Part shown: piece after piece, positions 18,501 to 27,599 of the stretch | Numbering within the stretch: position 1 is the stretch's first letter | Layout of the letters: the number at the start of each line of letters is the position of its first letter | Notes under the pieces: generated by a model | What the model saw: only the letters and a program-made list of their open reading frames with translations | Told to the model about the DNA's origin: nothing | The model's database searches: none | Position numbers and translations under genes: made by a program | Assembly (NCBI RefSeq): GCF_001310085.1 | Contig: NZ_CP012643.1 | Location: 2,015,001 to 2,079,000 of the forward strand | Source of the DNA: Rufibacter tibetensis | GTDB lineage: Bacteria > Bacteroidota > Bacteroidia > Cytophagales > Hymenobacteraceae | Reading direction: 5' to 3' | Length of the DNA: 64,000 bases

Positions 18501-18725
18501 GCAAATCTGGTGCAGCAAGTGGGCACCGGAGACTTTAGGCCTACAGAGCAGGCGTATGAGTTTAAAAAGGAAATAACAGGTAAAATTGATGAGCAATTAA
18601 GCCTTTTCAAGCAAGTACAGCAACAGGACATACCTGCCCTGAACAAATTAGTGAAGGAGAAAGGAGTAAATTACATAAGTGAAAAAGAAAAGGCTGCACC
18701 TCAGCCAGCTTCTTCCATACAATAA
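15531..18725 (+). CDS. Secreted sortilin-like (VPS10/Asp-box) beta-propeller protein
   Basis: This 1064-aa protein has a signal peptide (about 1-30, ending ADAQ) and at least ten Asp-box repeats of the form S/T-x-D-x-G-x-T-W (for example [54 protein letters not shown]). These define a VPS10/sortilin-type propeller from about residue 50 to 760. The C-terminal 300 residues hold a beta domain and a helical segment. Such proteins often bind or cleave extracellular substrates, but no catalytic motif is certain. It lies 50 bases after susD and is a clear paralogue of the next gene. Confidence 0.82.
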   Translation: MATTLQNTLKSRFLLVAAALLVAPLPADAQKQNSKNKKAATGTFAPALYNGLTWRSIGPYRGGRSGTVTGVPGKPNLYYFGATGGGVWKTTDGGSTWQNISDGFFGGSIGAVAVSEADPNVIYAGEGEQTVRGNVSSGFGVWKSVDAGKTWQHIGLRNSKHIGRIRIHPTNPNIVYVAVMGDLYKSHEERGVYKSTDGGKTWKRTLFANKDAGAVDLIMDPSNERVLYASTWNVRRTPYSFSSGGPGSGLWKSTDAGETWKEISRNAGLPKGTLGIIGVAVSPANTERVYAMVEAEDGGLFRSENGGTTWQKVNDDRNLRQRAWYYTRLTADPKDQDVVYVMNVSYHRSKDGGRTFESANAPHGDHHDLWIAPEDPSRMIIADDGGAQISTDTGKNWSTMMNQPTAQFYRVTTDNHFPYRIYGAQQDNSTVRIAHRTEGNEITESDWEETAGAESAHLAVDPLNTEIVYGGNYGGFLSRVDHTSKQERVINVWPDNPMGAGAESMKYRFQWNFPILFSPNDPKKLYTTSNHVHVSTNEGHSWETISPDLTRNDASKLGSSGGPITQDNTSVEYYGTIFAINESPLEPGVIWTGSDDGLLHITQDGGKNWKNVTPKNMPEWMMINSIDPHPTIKGGAYVAATMYKSGDFQPYLYKTTDYGKSWTKITNGIPDTHFTRVVRADQKRPGLLYAGTEYGMYISFNDGQSWQPFQSNLPLVPITDLTIKDNNLIAATQGRSFWLIDDITPLHQLNAGMADKPFHLFKPMNSYKMAGSSSREASKVAGENHPGGVIINYFMQQKPDTTTTVKLDILDQSGKLIRSFASNAKDKKDKLELKQGMNRFVWDMYYPDASRFEGLILWAGRGVLAPKAIPGTYKAKLTVNNNSQETDFVILKDPRVKSSQEDLQAQFAFLSEVRNKLTETHDAIKEIRTMRTQLNTLKGNLKGDEKNKDIIDAASTVDKKITAIEEALYQTKNRSGQDPLNFPIRLNNKLANLVQQVGTGDFRPTEQAYEFKKEITGKIDEQLSLFKQVQQQDIPALNKLVKEKGVNYISEKEKAAPQPASSIQ

Positions 18726-18730
18726 TCAGA

Positions 18731-18766
18731 TGCAAAGTGCCTGTCTAGTATAACAGGCACTTTGCA
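18731..18766 (+). terminator. Strong hairpin between the two sortilin-like genes
   Basis: A perfect 14-bp stem (TGCAAAGTGCCTGT with ACAGGCACTTTGCA) with an 8-nt loop lies six bases after the stop codon and is followed by TTTC. It probably ends most SusCD transcripts, so the following paralogue may have its own promoter. Confidence 0.8.
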
Positions 18767-18911
18767 TTTCAAGGCAAATCTGGGTATGCTTCAAAGGTTA
18801 GAAAACAATTGTGTGTATCTGTTCTCCTAACTCCAGCACAGAACAAGACCAGAAATGCCTAGAAATCCAACATTGTAGCATATCTTAAAACACCAACAGC
18901 ACTATTCCTTT

Positions 18912-21900
18912 ATGAAGAAACTGATATACCCTCTCCTCTTTTTGTCTGTCACCCAATTTGCTGTTTCCCCGGCGGAAGCCCAGAAAAAAAGCAAAGGAAA
19001 AGCTAAAGAAGCGAATCAAACAGATCAGATTAACCCCTACTTCAAGCCTGTGAAATGGCGGAACGTAGGTCCCTCTCGTGGCGGACGGTCAGTCACCGCA
19101 AGTGGCGTCATCAATGATCCGCTGACGTATTACATGGGCACCACGGGGGGCGGTCTCTGGAAAACCGAAGACGCTGGACAGAACTGGTTTAATATCTCTG
19201 ACGGCTTTTTCAAGACAGGCTCCGTAGGTGCAGTTTCCGTGTCAGAATCAGACCCCAATGTGGTGTATGTGGGCATGGGCGAACACGCACCCCGCGGCGT
19301 AATGACATCGCATGGTGACGGTGTTTATAAGTCAACGGATGCCGGGAAAACCTGGACTAAACTAGGCCTGGACCTGACCAGGCACATCGCCGGAATAAGC
19401 ATTCACCCGCAAAACCCAGATGTTATTTACGTAGCGGCCCAAGGTGCCTTGCATGGACCTGGCCAAGATAGAGGCGTGTACAAATCTGTGGATGGAGGCA
19501 AAACTTGGAAGAAGACGCTGTACGTGGATGAGAATACCGGTTGCGCTGACATCAGCATGGACATGAACAACCCCCGTATTCTGTATGCGTCCATGTGGGA
19601 CCACCGGCGCTTACCCTGGCAGGTGATCAGTGGGGGTAAAGGCAGTGGCCTGTACAAATCAACAGATGGCGGCGAAACTTGGAAAAAGCTGGAGAACGGC
19701 CTGCCGAAGGAGCTCGGGAAAATCGGGGTTTCAGTTTCAAGAGCTAATTCCAATAAAGTGTATGCCGTCATTGAAAGCGATACCCAAAAAGACCTGGGCG
19801 GGCTATTTGTAAGTGAAGACGGCGGTAGCAAGTGGAACAGAGTAAGCAAAGACCATCGCCTTACGCAGCGTGCCTGGTACTACATAGAGGTATTTGCTGA
19901 TCCGCAGAATGAAAACACGGTCTATGTGCTCAATGCCCCCGGCTTGAAGTCTACAGATGGAGGCAAGACCTGGACCCAGATCACCGGGACCCACGGCGAT
20001 TACCACCAACTATGGATGAACCCGAAGGACAGCAAGAACATGGTGGTGGCAAATGACGGAGGCGCCGCGATAAGCTTTAACGGAGGCAAGGTATGGTCTA
20101 CGCAGGACAACCAGCCCACCGCCCAGTTCTACCGGGTAAACGCCGACAATGTGTTCCCTTATAACCTGTACGGAGGACAGCAGGACAACACCTCGGTTAA
20201 AATAGCCAGCAGAAACACCTCGGGCAGCGGCATTGAAGAGCGCGACTGGTCTTTCAGCGCCGGTGGCGAAAGTGCGTTTCTAGCCTTCAATCCAGAAAAC
20301 CCGCGCTATGTGGTGGGAGGCAGCTACCAGGGCAACATAGAGGTACATGATGTGGTCACTAACTTAAGAACCTCCATCATGGTTTCTCCTATCCTATACT
20401 TAGGCATGGAGCCTAAAAACATGAAGTACCGGTTTAACTGGAATGCCCCTATCATTTACTCAGCACATGAACCTAACACTTTCTACAATGCCGGGAACAT
20501 TCTCTTTAAAACCACCGACACGGGCAAAACCTGGCAGGCTGTCTCCCCGGACCTGACCCGGCATGACTCCACGAAGATGATCATTAGCGGTGCTCCCTTC
20601 ACCAATGAAGGAGCCGGCGGCGAGAACTATGGCACCATTGCCTACGTGGTGGAGTCACCGCATGAGAAGGGCGTGCTCTGGACGGGCAGCGATGACGGGT
20701 TAGTGCACCTCACCCGTGATGGAGGCAAAACCTGGAACAATGTTACCCCAAAAGGACTAGGCGAAACCCTGGTGAATAGCATTGAGGTATCGCCGCATGA
20801 CAAAGCAACTGCTTACATCGCCACCACACGTTATAAATTCAATGATTTCACGCCTGCTATCTATAAGACCACTGACTACGGAAAAAGCTGGACCAAGATC
20901 ACAGATGGCATCCCGGGGGAGGCATTCACCCGCGTGGTGCGTGAAGACAGCGAGCGCAAAGACCTTTTGTTTGCCGGAACTGAACTTGGCCTTTACATCT
21001 CCTATGATGGCGGTAAACAATGGAATAGTTTCCAGTTAAACCTGCCACTCACGCCTATCTCAGATTTAAAGGTTCACCAGGGAGACCTGATAGCCGCTAC
21101 CCAAGGAAGATCTTTCTGGATTTTAGATGATCTGGGCACCATCAGGCAGTATAACAGAGGATTATCTGCCCAGGCCCTGCATCTCTACCAGCCTGAAGAT
21201 GGCTACCGGGTAGCAGGAAGCAGTGCCCTGAACAAGATAGAGAGCGAGGAAACCGGTTCTGGCATAGGAGGCCCTGCGGGCACCAATCCTGTTTCGGGCA
21301 TTACGCTCTATTACCAATTACCAGCCGGCTTTGCCAAAGACAGCCTGGCTACGCTGGAGATTTTAGATGAGCAGGGCAAGCTTGTCCGGAAATACTCCAG
21401 CAAAGCAGATAAAAAGTTCGTGACGTACCCCGGTGGCCCTACCGCTGACCCAACCTTACCTGTGAAGCCAGGCCTTAACCGCTTTGTCTGGGACATGCGG
21501 TATGCCACACTGCCGGGAGTACCCACCGCTTTCATGCCGTCCAGTTTGACCGGCCACAAAGCAGCACCGGGTACGTACCAAGCCAGGTTAAAGGTTGATG
21601 ACCAGGAAAAAACCGTGGCTTTTAAAGTGTTGGCAGATCCTCGGGTGGAGGTCAACCAGGTTGCTTACAAAGAACAACAAGCGGCCCTGACAGCTCTGGA
21701 AGATGGCGTCAGAGAAATTCATACCTCGGTTCTAAGAATGCGGAAAGCCAAGGAACAGGTAAATGCTCTGGTGGAACTGCTGGAGGAAACTCCGGAGATG
21801 AGGAAAGTCACTGATGAAGGCAAAGCTTTAGTGAAGAAAATCAACGCCTGGGAAGAAGACCTGATCCAGAACAGATCTCAGTCTAACAACGACTTCCTGA

Positions 21901-22145
21901 ACTTTGAAAGCAAGCTAAGTGCCCATTTATTGTACCTGAAAGACGACCTGGATACGGATATTCCTTTTGTGACCAAAGCGCAACAAGAACGGCTAACAGA
22001 GCTCAACGCCTCCTGGCAGAAGTCAAAAACGAAAATGGTTGATTTAATCCAGAAAGACATTGCCAACTTTAACCAAGTCACCAAGGAAGCGAACATCCAG
22101 AAGATTACGCTTCCAGGCTCCACCCCAGAGAAGGTCGTATTCTAA
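18912..22145 (+). CDS. Second secreted sortilin-like (VPS10/Asp-box) protein
   Basis: This 1077-aa paralogue of the preceding protein has the same plan: signal peptide (about 1-23, ending AEAQ), the conserved opening [12 protein letters not shown] and [12 protein letters not shown], then Asp-box repeats ([54 protein letters not shown]), the shared TAQFYRV and AATQGRSFW segments, and a helical C-terminus. An insertion near residue 780 ([13 protein letters not shown]) is unique to this copy. Tandem duplication is likely. It is separated by a terminator hairpin and 186 bases, and ends the operon-like block. Confidence 0.82.
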   Translation: MKKLIYPLLFLSVTQFAVSPAEAQKKSKGKAKEANQTDQINPYFKPVKWRNVGPSRGGRSVTASGVINDPLTYYMGTTGGGLWKTEDAGQNWFNISDGFFKTGSVGAVSVSESDPNVVYVGMGEHAPRGVMTSHGDGVYKSTDAGKTWTKLGLDLTRHIAGISIHPQNPDVIYVAAQGALHGPGQDRGVYKSVDGGKTWKKTLYVDENTGCADISMDMNNPRILYASMWDHRRLPWQVISGGKGSGLYKSTDGGETWKKLENGLPKELGKIGVSVSRANSNKVYAVIESDTQKDLGGLFVSEDGGSKWNRVSKDHRLTQRAWYYIEVFADPQNENTVYVLNAPGLKSTDGGKTWTQITGTHGDYHQLWMNPKDSKNMVVANDGGAAISFNGGKVWSTQDNQPTAQFYRVNADNVFPYNLYGGQQDNTSVKIASRNTSGSGIEERDWSFSAGGESAFLAFNPENPRYVVGGSYQGNIEVHDVVTNLRTSIMVSPILYLGMEPKNMKYRFNWNAPIIYSAHEPNTFYNAGNILFKTTDTGKTWQAVSPDLTRHDSTKMIISGAPFTNEGAGGENYGTIAYVVESPHEKGVLWTGSDDGLVHLTRDGGKTWNNVTPKGLGETLVNSIEVSPHDKATAYIATTRYKFNDFTPAIYKTTDYGKSWTKITDGIPGEAFTRVVREDSERKDLLFAGTELGLYISYDGGKQWNSFQLNLPLTPISDLKVHQGDLIAATQGRSFWILDDLGTIRQYNRGLSAQALHLYQPEDGYRVAGSSALNKIESEETGSGIGGPAGTNPVSGITLYYQLPAGFAKDSLATLEILDEQGKLVRKYSSKADKKFVTYPGGPTADPTLPVKPGLNRFVWDMRYATLPGVPTAFMPSSLTGHKAAPGTYQARLKVDDQEKTVAFKVLADPRVEVNQVAYKEQQAALTALEDGVREIHTSVLRMRKAKEQVNALVELLEETPEMRKVTDEGKALVKKINAWEEDLIQNRSQSNNDFLNFESKLSAHLLYLKDDLDTDIPFVTKAQQERLTELNASWQKSKTKMVDLIQKDIANFNQVTKEANIQKITLPGSTPEKVVF

Positions 22146-22198
22146 TGCTGCTTTCCTCCTTGTGCCGCTGGCTTGACTTCCAGTAGCATCATTTAAAC

Positions 22199-22231
22199 AA
22201 GAGCCCGCCTCAAATCATGGGGCGGGCTCTT
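22199..22231 (+). terminator. Terminator after the second sortilin-like gene
   Basis: An 11-bp stem AAGAGCCCGCC/GGCGGGCTCTT with an 11-nt loop lies 53 bases after the stop codon. An interspersed repeat copy follows at once. Confidence 0.8.
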
Positions 22232-22232
22232 G

Positions 22233-22266
22233 CTTTAAGGCTAGTTTTGAGAAAAGTGGTAAAAAA
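22233..22266 (+). repeat. Interspersed palindromic repeat, copy 1
   Basis: Form TTTAAGGC then TTTTGAGAAAAGTGG. It directly follows the terminator hairpin at 22199-22231 and is the leftmost copy found. Confidence 0.5.
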
Positions 22267-22549
22267 TAACGGCCCCCTCTATTGTAATAAGTTTTGCCCC
22301 TCTACTGCAGATTCACAAGGGCCAGACAAAAACTCGTGCACTTTCACAATCATGAAACTGATGAGCCTTATCTGCAGGAACTCCTGCAGGGTCAGTTGCC
22401 AGGAGCAAAGCCGCATCCGGAAAAGCAGGTGATGCAAGGCAGGAGTTACTAACAATTTTGGGGTTATCAACACAAGTTGCCAACATTGTTGGAAAATCAC
22501 TGAATTATATTCACCTTTTCTATATAGTTTCGCGTAATTGCTAACTAAT

Positions 22550-22571
22550 TTAGTATTTATAATACTACTGA
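22550..22571 (+). promoter_or_regulatory. Operator-like inverted repeat before umuDC
   Basis: TTAGTA (22550-22555), 10 bases, TACTGA (22566-22571), ending 10 bases before the umuD ATG. It matches the repeat before the island umuD (4415-4436) in arm sequence, gap and position. Upstream, the words GGGTTATCAACAC, CCAACAT and CTATATAG are also shared between the two promoters. Confidence 0.55.
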
Positions 22572-22581
22572 AGGTGTTGAT

Positions 22582-23046
22582 ATGAGCTGCGCAAAGATAA
22601 TACCCATAGATTCCTCAGTGCTGGAACCCTGTTCCATTGATTTCCTGGAGGGGCTTGAACTGCCCCTGTTCGCCTCTTACATCAGCGCGGGGTTCCCCTC
22701 CCCCGCTGACGACTACCTGGAAGACAGGATTGAGCTGAACAACTACCTCATCCAGAACCCCACCTCTACCTACATGATGAAGGTGAAAGGCAATTCCATG
22801 CAAGACGCCAATATTCATGAGGGCGACCTGCTAGTAATAGACAAAAGCCTGAAGCCCCGTGACGGGCTGCCGGTGGTTTGCTTCCTGGATGGGGAATTTA
22901 CCGTGAAAACGTTCCGGAACATCAACGGCAAAGTGTACCTGGAGCCCGCCAACCCTGCCTACGCTCCCATAGAAATCACCGAGGAGATGGACATGCGGGT
23001 GTGGGGCGTTATTGTTTGGATTCTGCACAAACCAGTAAAACGATGA
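22582..23046 (+). CDS. umuD: UmuD, self-cleaving subunit of error-prone polymerase V
   Basis: This 154-aa S24-family protein is cut by RecA-stimulated self-cleavage at Ala36-Gly37 (SAGFPSP), using Ser72 (GNSM) and Lys109 (FTVKTF), to give the active form that joins UmuC for translesion synthesis. It lacks a DNA-binding domain. The last codons overlap the umuC start (ATGA), so the two are co-translated. It is nearly the same protein as the island copy at 4447, differing at roughly one residue in eight; codon choice here is more GC-rich, like the surrounding chromosome. Confidence 0.92.
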   Translation: MSCAKIIPIDSSVLEPCSIDFLEGLELPLFASYISAGFPSPADDYLEDRIELNNYLIQNPTSTYMMKVKGNSMQDANIHEGDLLVIDKSLKPRDGLPVVCFLDGEFTVKTFRNINGKVYLEPANPAYAPIEITEEMDMRVWGVIVWILHKPVKR

Positions 23047-24320
23047 CCTCCTTGTTTGCTCTGGTGGACTGCAACAACTTCTACGCCTCCTGTGAGCGCG
23101 TCTTCCAACCTTCGTTGAACGGCCAACCCGTAGTGGTACTCTCCAACAATGACGGCTGCGTGATTGCCAGGAGCAATGAGGCCAAGGCATTGGGCATTCA
23201 GATGGGAGCTCCTTACTTTGAGATCAGAGACCTGGTGGAGATAGGCGACATCCATGCCTTCTCCTCCAATTACACCCTGTATGGCGACATGTCTCACCGG
23301 GTCATGGCCACCCTCTCCAGGTTCACGCCCAACATAGAGGTATATTCCATTGATGAGTCGTTTTTAGACCTGGGCAATTTCTACCAGAAAAACCTGGTAG
23401 AGTACTGCTGGGAAATCAAGCACACCGTGCACCAGTGGACGGGCATCCCGGTTAGTTTAGGGGTAGCTCCTACCAAAGCGCTGGCCAAGGTCGCCAACCG
23501 ACTCGCCAAGAAATCTGCCAAGGCAAAGGGGGTACTGGTGCTCACTGATCCGTACCACATCACAGAGGCCTTGAAAGCAACCAGCATTGAAGACGTATGG
23601 GGCGTGGGTAGGCAGTACGCCAAACTGCTGCGCAAACATGGCGTTAACAGCGCCTATGACTTCACCCTGAAGTCAGATTCCTGGGTAAAGAAGCACATGG
23701 CTGTTGTAGGCTTGCGGCTGGTCAAGGAACTGCGGGGCGAAAGTTGTCTGGAGTTGGACGAGATCGCACCGCCCAAGAAAGGCATCTGCACGTCCAGAGG
23801 CTTCGGGGAACGGCTCACCGACTACGGCCAGATACAGGAAGCCACCGCTAATTATGCCGCCAAGTGCGCCAAAAAGCTCCGGAAACAGAAAAGCTGTGCC
23901 AAGGTCATGACGGTGTTCATCCAGACCAATTTCTTCTCTGGCACAGATCAACAATACAGCAACAGCAGAACCATTACGCTGCCTGTGGCCACCAACTCAG
24001 ACATGGAGCTGATTCACTATGCCTCGCTGGTGCTGAAATCCATTTTCAAGCCGGGGTACCGGTACAAAAAAACCGGGGTAATTCTGACGGAGATTGTTCC
24101 CCAGCACCAGATCCAGTATGATTTGCTGGACAACATAAACCGTGAAAAGCACGTCAGCATCATGGAGACCATAGACAAACTCACCTCCAGGTACGGCAGA
24201 GACATTGTGAAAGTGGCCTCGCAAGGGTATGACCACTCCTGGCAGGTTAAATGCGAGCGCAAATCGCCCTGCTACACCACCCGGCTCTCTGAGATACCTA
24301 CCGTCTATAATGCAACGTAA
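23043..24320 (+). CDS. umuC: UmuC, Y-family DNA polymerase V catalytic subunit
   Basis: This 425-aa lesion-bypass polymerase starts at the ATG inside the umuD stop (ATGA overlap); an open frame extends further upstream but lies inside umuD. Metal-binding residues are Asp9 ([12 protein letters not shown]) and Asp104-Glu105 ([10 protein letters not shown]). [19 protein letters not shown] segment and a helix-hairpin-helix thumb ([18 protein letters not shown]) follow, then a little-finger domain to about 350 and a C-terminal tail. With UmuD it makes the damage-induced mutagenic polymerase. Confidence 0.95.
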   Translation: MTSLFALVDCNNFYASCERVFQPSLNGQPVVVLSNNDGCVIARSNEAKALGIQMGAPYFEIRDLVEIGDIHAFSSNYTLYGDMSHRVMATLSRFTPNIEVYSIDESFLDLGNFYQKNLVEYCWEIKHTVHQWTGIPVSLGVAPTKALAKVANRLAKKSAKAKGVLVLTDPYHITEALKATSIEDVWGVGRQYAKLLRKHGVNSAYDFTLKSDSWVKKHMAVVGLRLVKELRGESCLELDEIAPPKKGICTSRGFGERLTDYGQIQEATANYAAKCAKKLRKQKSCAKVMTVFIQTNFFSGTDQQYSNSRTITLPVATNSDMELIHYASLVLKSIFKPGYRYKKTGVILTEIVPQHQIQYDLLDNINREKHVSIMETIDKLTSRYGRDIVKVASQGYDHSWQVKCERKSPCYTTRLSEIPTVYNAT

Positions 24321-24482
24321 AGTCTTGGGGCAACTCAGAAAATCAGCGTCTATTCCTGCTTTTAAGCAGTTGGAATACAAGGTCATGGAAACGTTTTCCG
24401 GGTTCCGGTCTTCGCTTATAAGACAAAGACAGGTGATAATACCCGTTTTATAAGTTACCTTCGCTTTCTAAAGCATGCACAG

Positions 24483-24896
24483 ATGGTTTTGTTTGAGAAT
24501 AGTATTATTAAGTTGGTGTATGAACCTGCCACAGATGTGCTGGAGGTGACTTACCCTGACTTACATGACTATTTGCTTCCGGAAATCAAACACAGCATTT
24601 CTATTCTGGCAGACCACGTCAAGAGCTTTGATGTGAAAAGGCTTTTGCTGGACTCTAGCAGAACTTCTGTTTCTGTGGGCGAAGAAGAAAGTAAGGCTAT
24701 TTCAACTTTTCTGGCAGCTGAGCTCATGAAAACCCGGCTTCAGAAACTTGCCCGTTTGCAGTCGGCCAGCCCTGCCATAGAGTCATCGGCAGAAAAGAAC
24801 ATCACCCACATCAAACAGGCGGGTATGCTTCCCTTTCAGCTGCAAAACTTCGAGAGTAAGCCAGAAGCATTAAAATGGTTAATTTCCAATATCTGA
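24483..24896 (+). CDS. STAS/SpoIIAA-like small protein
   Basis: This 137-aa protein is a paralogue of those at 25615 and 5817. Shared segments are YEPATDVLEVTYPDL, a LLPEIKHSISIL strand, FDVKRLLLDSSRTSVSVGEEE and TRLQKLARLQS, ending EALKWL. The regular strand-helix pattern suggests a STAS-like fold of the SpoIIAA kind, which is an inference; there is no signal peptide or membrane segment. It lies 162 bases after umuC and 53 before the H-NOX gene. Its role may be to pass on a signal from H-NOX, but this is a guess from position. Confidence 0.6.
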   Translation: MVLFENSIIKLVYEPATDVLEVTYPDLHDYLLPEIKHSISILADHVKSFDVKRLLLDSSRTSVSVGEEESKAISTFLAAELMKTRLQKLARLQSASPAIESSAEKNITHIKQAGMLPFQLQNFESKPEALKWLISNI

Positions 24897-24949
24897 CACC
24901 ATCTGTATCATAAAGTAGTATAACCGGGGAAAAGTAGAGAGAGATTTTT

Positions 24950-25507
24950 ATGGTTGAAGACCAAATGCACGGCTCCATCTTCGTTTTGTTGAAACGATTT
25001 GTGGAGAGCAAGTATGATTACAGCACCTGGATAAAGTTGCTGGAGGCCGCTGAAGTTACGCATAACACGTACCAGATGCATAACATGTACCCTACCAGTG
25101 AGCTCTTTGCCATTGTGCAGAAAGCCTCTGCAGCCACAGGCATTGCGGCGCATGACCTCATGGAAGCATTTGGTGAGTTTTTGGTGCCTGACCTTCTGTT
25201 AGTGTACAAAAAATACATTGACCCTAAGTGGCGCACGTACGAGATGCTCCTGAACACAGAAGCTTCTATGCACGGGGCCGTTAAAAAGGAAGATAACAGA
25301 ACTACGCCACCAGTGTTGTTGGTTACCCCAAAGGGACCAAACCAGCTCATTGTGGACTATTATTCTAAACGCCGGATGGCGGGCGTTGCCGTAGGCATTA
25401 TCAAAGGCATTGCCAAGTACTACCAGGAGAGCGAACAGGTACAGGTTACCCGCCTTACCCCTATAGACGCAGAAAGAGTACAGATACAAGTAAAATTTTT
25501 AACCTAA
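24950..25507 (+). CDS. H-NOX heme nitric oxide/oxygen-binding sensor
   Basis: This 185-aa stand-alone H-NOX protein binds heme and senses nitric oxide. The proximal heme ligand is His108 (ASMHGAVKK) and the heme-propionate motif Y-x-S-x-R is at 137-141 (YYSKR). The N-terminus MHGSIFVLLKRFV is typical, so the true start may be the inner ATG at 24965, which brings the residue numbers to near-canonical values. H-NOX usually works with a histidine kinase or diguanylate cyclase; none is near. Instead it sits between two paralogous STAS-like genes on the same strand. Confidence 0.88.
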   Translation: MVEDQMHGSIFVLLKRFVESKYDYSTWIKLLEAAEVTHNTYQMHNMYPTSELFAIVQKASAATGIAAHDLMEAFGEFLVPDLLLVYKKYIDPKWRTYEMLLNTEASMHGAVKKEDNRTTPPVLLVTPKGPNQLIVDYYSKRRMAGVAVGIIKGIAKYYQESEQVQVTRLTPIDAERVQIQVKFLT

Positions 25508-25614
25508 AGCTTTCCCTGCTTCAGAAACAGTTTTCTGAAAGGATTTACCAATGTACCTTTAAGTTAAAGAAGCAGCTCTGTTTTAGAAAGCACCTTTAAC
25601 GCTGCCCTGTTGCC

Positions 25615-26022
25615 ATGAACCTCTTCCCCAATAGCCCCATTAAGATGGACTATACTCCCGCAACAGATATTCTGTATGTGGAGTATCCAGACCTGGATTC
25701 TGCCCTGCTCCCGGTCATCAAAAACAGCTTCACTATTTTGGTGGAGGCTATTGTAAACTATGACGTGAAGAGGCTTTTACTGGACGCAAGCAGAACCCAC
25801 GTGAGTATTAGCGAGGAAGAAAACAGAGACATCTCCATTCAACTGGCTACGGCCCTGGCAAAGACCCGGCTACAGAAGGTAGCGCGCATTCAACCGTTAG
25901 ACCCGGTTCTTGAAAACAAGGCTCAAAACAACATCTCCAGGATACACCAGAAAGGCGTGCTCACCTATGAACTGCGCACCTTCAGCAGCAACCAAGAGGC
26001 AGTGAAATGGCTTCAAAGCTAA
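25615..26022 (+). CDS. STAS/SpoIIAA-like small protein
   Basis: This 135-aa protein is closely related to the one at 24483, with YTPATDILYVEYPDL, LLPVIKNSFTIL, YDVKRLLLDASRTHVSISEEE, TRLQKVARIQP and EAVKWLQS. The pair flanks the H-NOX gene and probably arose by local duplication. It has no membrane segment and no catalytic motif. If STAS-like, it would act through protein contacts rather than chemistry. Confidence 0.6.
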   Translation: MNLFPNSPIKMDYTPATDILYVEYPDLDSALLPVIKNSFTILVEAIVNYDVKRLLLDASRTHVSISEEENRDISIQLATALAKTRLQKVARIQPLDPVLENKAQNNISRIHQKGVLTYELRTFSSNQEAVKWLQS

Positions 26023-26247
26023 GTTGCTGGTAAGCCACAGTAATTCAGGTTCTGGGAAATGCAACACGCAGATTTTCTCACCTTACGGTCCATACCTCTG
26101 TCTGCAGATAAATATTTTCATTGATTAATACCAAACCCAACAATTCTTATTAGTACCATTCTAAAATTTAAGAATACCAAGAAAGTATATTTTGCCAATT
26201 CCCTTCTTCTCTTTAAATTTGAACATAGATATATATAAAATACATAT

Positions 26248-26667
26248 ATGAGAAGAAACTTTTACGCTCTTTCATCCCTTACAACCAACTTTTTAGCCCT
26301 TAGCTTCACTCTGCTTGTCTTAACTTCCTTTGGGCCTAAGTACACTCCCATTACAGTAAAGAAAGGGGACAAAATTGAGTACCAGGTAGTATCAAAAAAG
26401 GTGGATAAGAAGGTGATTGACATGTTTACGTACATGAATGAAAGCGGAACTGCCGTTAGCGGATTCAGATGCACACCGGCCAGTTTAAACAAAAGCTTCG
26501 TGGCCAAAGCAGACAACCAAAAGATAGCTCTTGTGATAAGCCTGCACCATTTGTCTAAAGAAGTGATTAGCGCGAGGATATTGGTGAACGGGGAAGTAGT
26601 TCAGGAAGCTTCTACCGGAGAAGGTGTAGTACAGTTAGACCTGGAAGTAGCTCCTACAAACAATTAA
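26248..26667 (+). CDS. Secreted hypothetical protein, 139 aa
   Basis: An N-terminal signal (about 1-28, basic start MRRNFYALSS then a hydrophobic LALSFTLLVLTSF) precedes a roughly 110-residue beta-rich domain. The mature part has several Lys-rich strands (VKKGDKIEYQVVSKK) and one Cys in FRCTP. It resembles small periplasmic or secreted beta-sandwich proteins. No family is recognised. It stands alone after the H-NOX cluster and is followed by a strong terminator. Confidence 0.6.
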   Translation: MRRNFYALSSLTTNFLALSFTLLVLTSFGPKYTPITVKKGDKIEYQVVSKKVDKKVIDMFTYMNESGTAVSGFRCTPASLNKSFVAKADNQKIALVISLHHLSKEVISARILVNGEVVQEASTGEGVVQLDLEVAPTNN

Positions 26668-26768
26668 GAAGTTGCCTTAATCACTTTAGCAGAAGTAGCT
26701 TCACAAGCAAATTCAATCACGCCAATCTACTTCTACAGCTCAGCCAGGCACCAACCAACGCCAAAATA

Positions 26769-26813
26769 AAAACAGGAATCCCGCTTCAAGTACTGGAGCG
26801 GGATTCCTGTTTT
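26769..26813 (+). terminator. Strong terminator
   Basis: A perfect 17-bp stem (AAAACAGGAATCCCGCT with AGCGGGATTCCTGTTTT) with an 11-nt loop. The A-rich and T-rich flanks make it work on both strands. A repeat copy starts at its right edge. Confidence 0.85.
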
Positions 26814-26843
26814 AAGGCAGATTACGTGAAAACAGCACCAAAA
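26811..26843 (+). repeat. Interspersed palindromic repeat, copy 2
   Basis: Form TTTAAGGCAGATTACG then TGAAAACAGC, a less regular copy, directly abutting the terminator at 26769-26813. Confidence 0.4.
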
Positions 26844-26934
26844 CACATGCTTCGGTAGCCCCGAAACCAGAGCTTAGACGTGAGCTGCCATTGAAAGACT
26901 TTATTTACCAGTGCCGGCTGGTAAGCAAGAGGTC

Positions 26935-27342
26935 TTATTCTGCTTTAGGCAGGAGCCGGTGATGGTGGAAGGTTTCCATGCCCAGGCGATTTAAGGTATC
27001 TTTCTCGAAATCGAACTCAATCAAAACAGCAGATTCCTCTCCTACTACCCAGCCATCGTGCCCTGGCTCTATGGCCACTACCTGCGGCGCGATGAGGTCT
27101 TCGGTGATGCCATCGGCGTACTGAATCTGGAGATGTCCCTTGGCCAGGAAGCCCAGGTGCGCATGCATGCAGAGATCTGTGCCCACAATCTGCTTCATGT
27201 GGGTAGACCACCGGAAACCAGCCGGATAAATCACCCGCTTTACCCGCGCATCTCCGGCCTTCACGAAGTCCATTTGCACACCGCCAACGCTGCGGTGTTC
27301 GGCTCCCATCATAGGTGCCAATAGTGAATCTGTTGTTTCCAT
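26935..27342 (-). CDS. Cupin-domain protein
   Basis: This 135-aa soluble protein has a cupin-like beta-barrel pattern. MHAHLGFLAKGHLQIQYADG gives the His-containing first cupin motif with an HxH core, and AIEPGHDGWVVGEESAVLIEFDF is a second motif with a single His. Metal binding through His is likely; substrate is unknown. The C-terminus ends with METFHHHRLLPKAE, which has three adjacent histidines. It stands alone on the minus strand. Confidence 0.68.
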   Translation of the reverse strand: METTDSLLAPMMGAEHRSVGGVQMDFVKAGDARVKRVIYPAGFRWSTHMKQIVGTDLCMHAHLGFLAKGHLQIQYADGITEDLIAPQVVAIEPGHDGWVVGEESAVLIEFDFEKDTLNRLGMETFHHHRLLPKAE

Positions 27343-27484
27343 AGTCTTATTTCATAATGGTATACAAAGCCTATTCGTTATTGCCTTTCCCTCAATCCTT
27401 TATAGCCTCTGGCTGTTTTCATTTAAGGTAAGATTTAATTATCAAATTCTTTATACACTCCGTTCACATTTCCCGGGAGCGTCT

Positions 27485-27516
27485 GTCAGTCTACTGCACA
27501 AGTGCAATAGACTGAC
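27485..27516. repeat. 32-nt hairpin
   Basis: GTCAGTCTA pairs with TAGACTGAC, and TGCAC with GTGCA inside, with a C/A mismatch between and a two-base loop. No T-tract follows, so it is more likely an operator, a structured RNA or a REP-type palindrome than a terminator. Confidence 0.5.
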
Positions 27517-27537
27517 CCTAACTCCTTTTCACCTAAA

Positions 27538-27596
27538 AGAACAAAGGACTAGAAATTCTTAAGCGGGTGGCTCTTCAATGATTGCTACCAGCAGCA
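27538..27596 (+). other. Possible decayed tRNA-Phe 3' fragment
   Basis: This stretch can be aligned with 9976-10034, the tRNA-Phe fragment, at roughly two bases in three, starting AGAACAAAGGACT against AGAGCAAAGGACT and ending ACCAGCAG in both. As at the first site, a hairpin terminator follows. It may be the scar of an older attachment site. Confidence 0.35.
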
Positions 27597-27599
27597 GAA

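Larger units (their letters stand above)
22146..22581. other. 436-bp region between the sortilin-like gene and umuDC
   Basis: It holds a terminator, one interspersed repeat copy, a perfect palindrome CTGCAGGA-AC-TCCTGCAG (22372-22389) and the umuD promoter. A 50-codon open stretch across about 22290-22445 reads like coding sequence near its end but has no credible start, so it may be gene debris. Confidence 0.4.

Noticed and set aside
11020-22145. Polysaccharide utilisation locus
   Set aside because: SusCD are present but there is no glycoside hydrolase, lyase, esterase or sugar regulator next to them.
22290-22445. Open stretch reading HNHETDEPYLQELLQGQL near its end
   Set aside because: It looks coding in its last third, but there is no credible start and no partner, so I treat it as possible debris rather than a gene.
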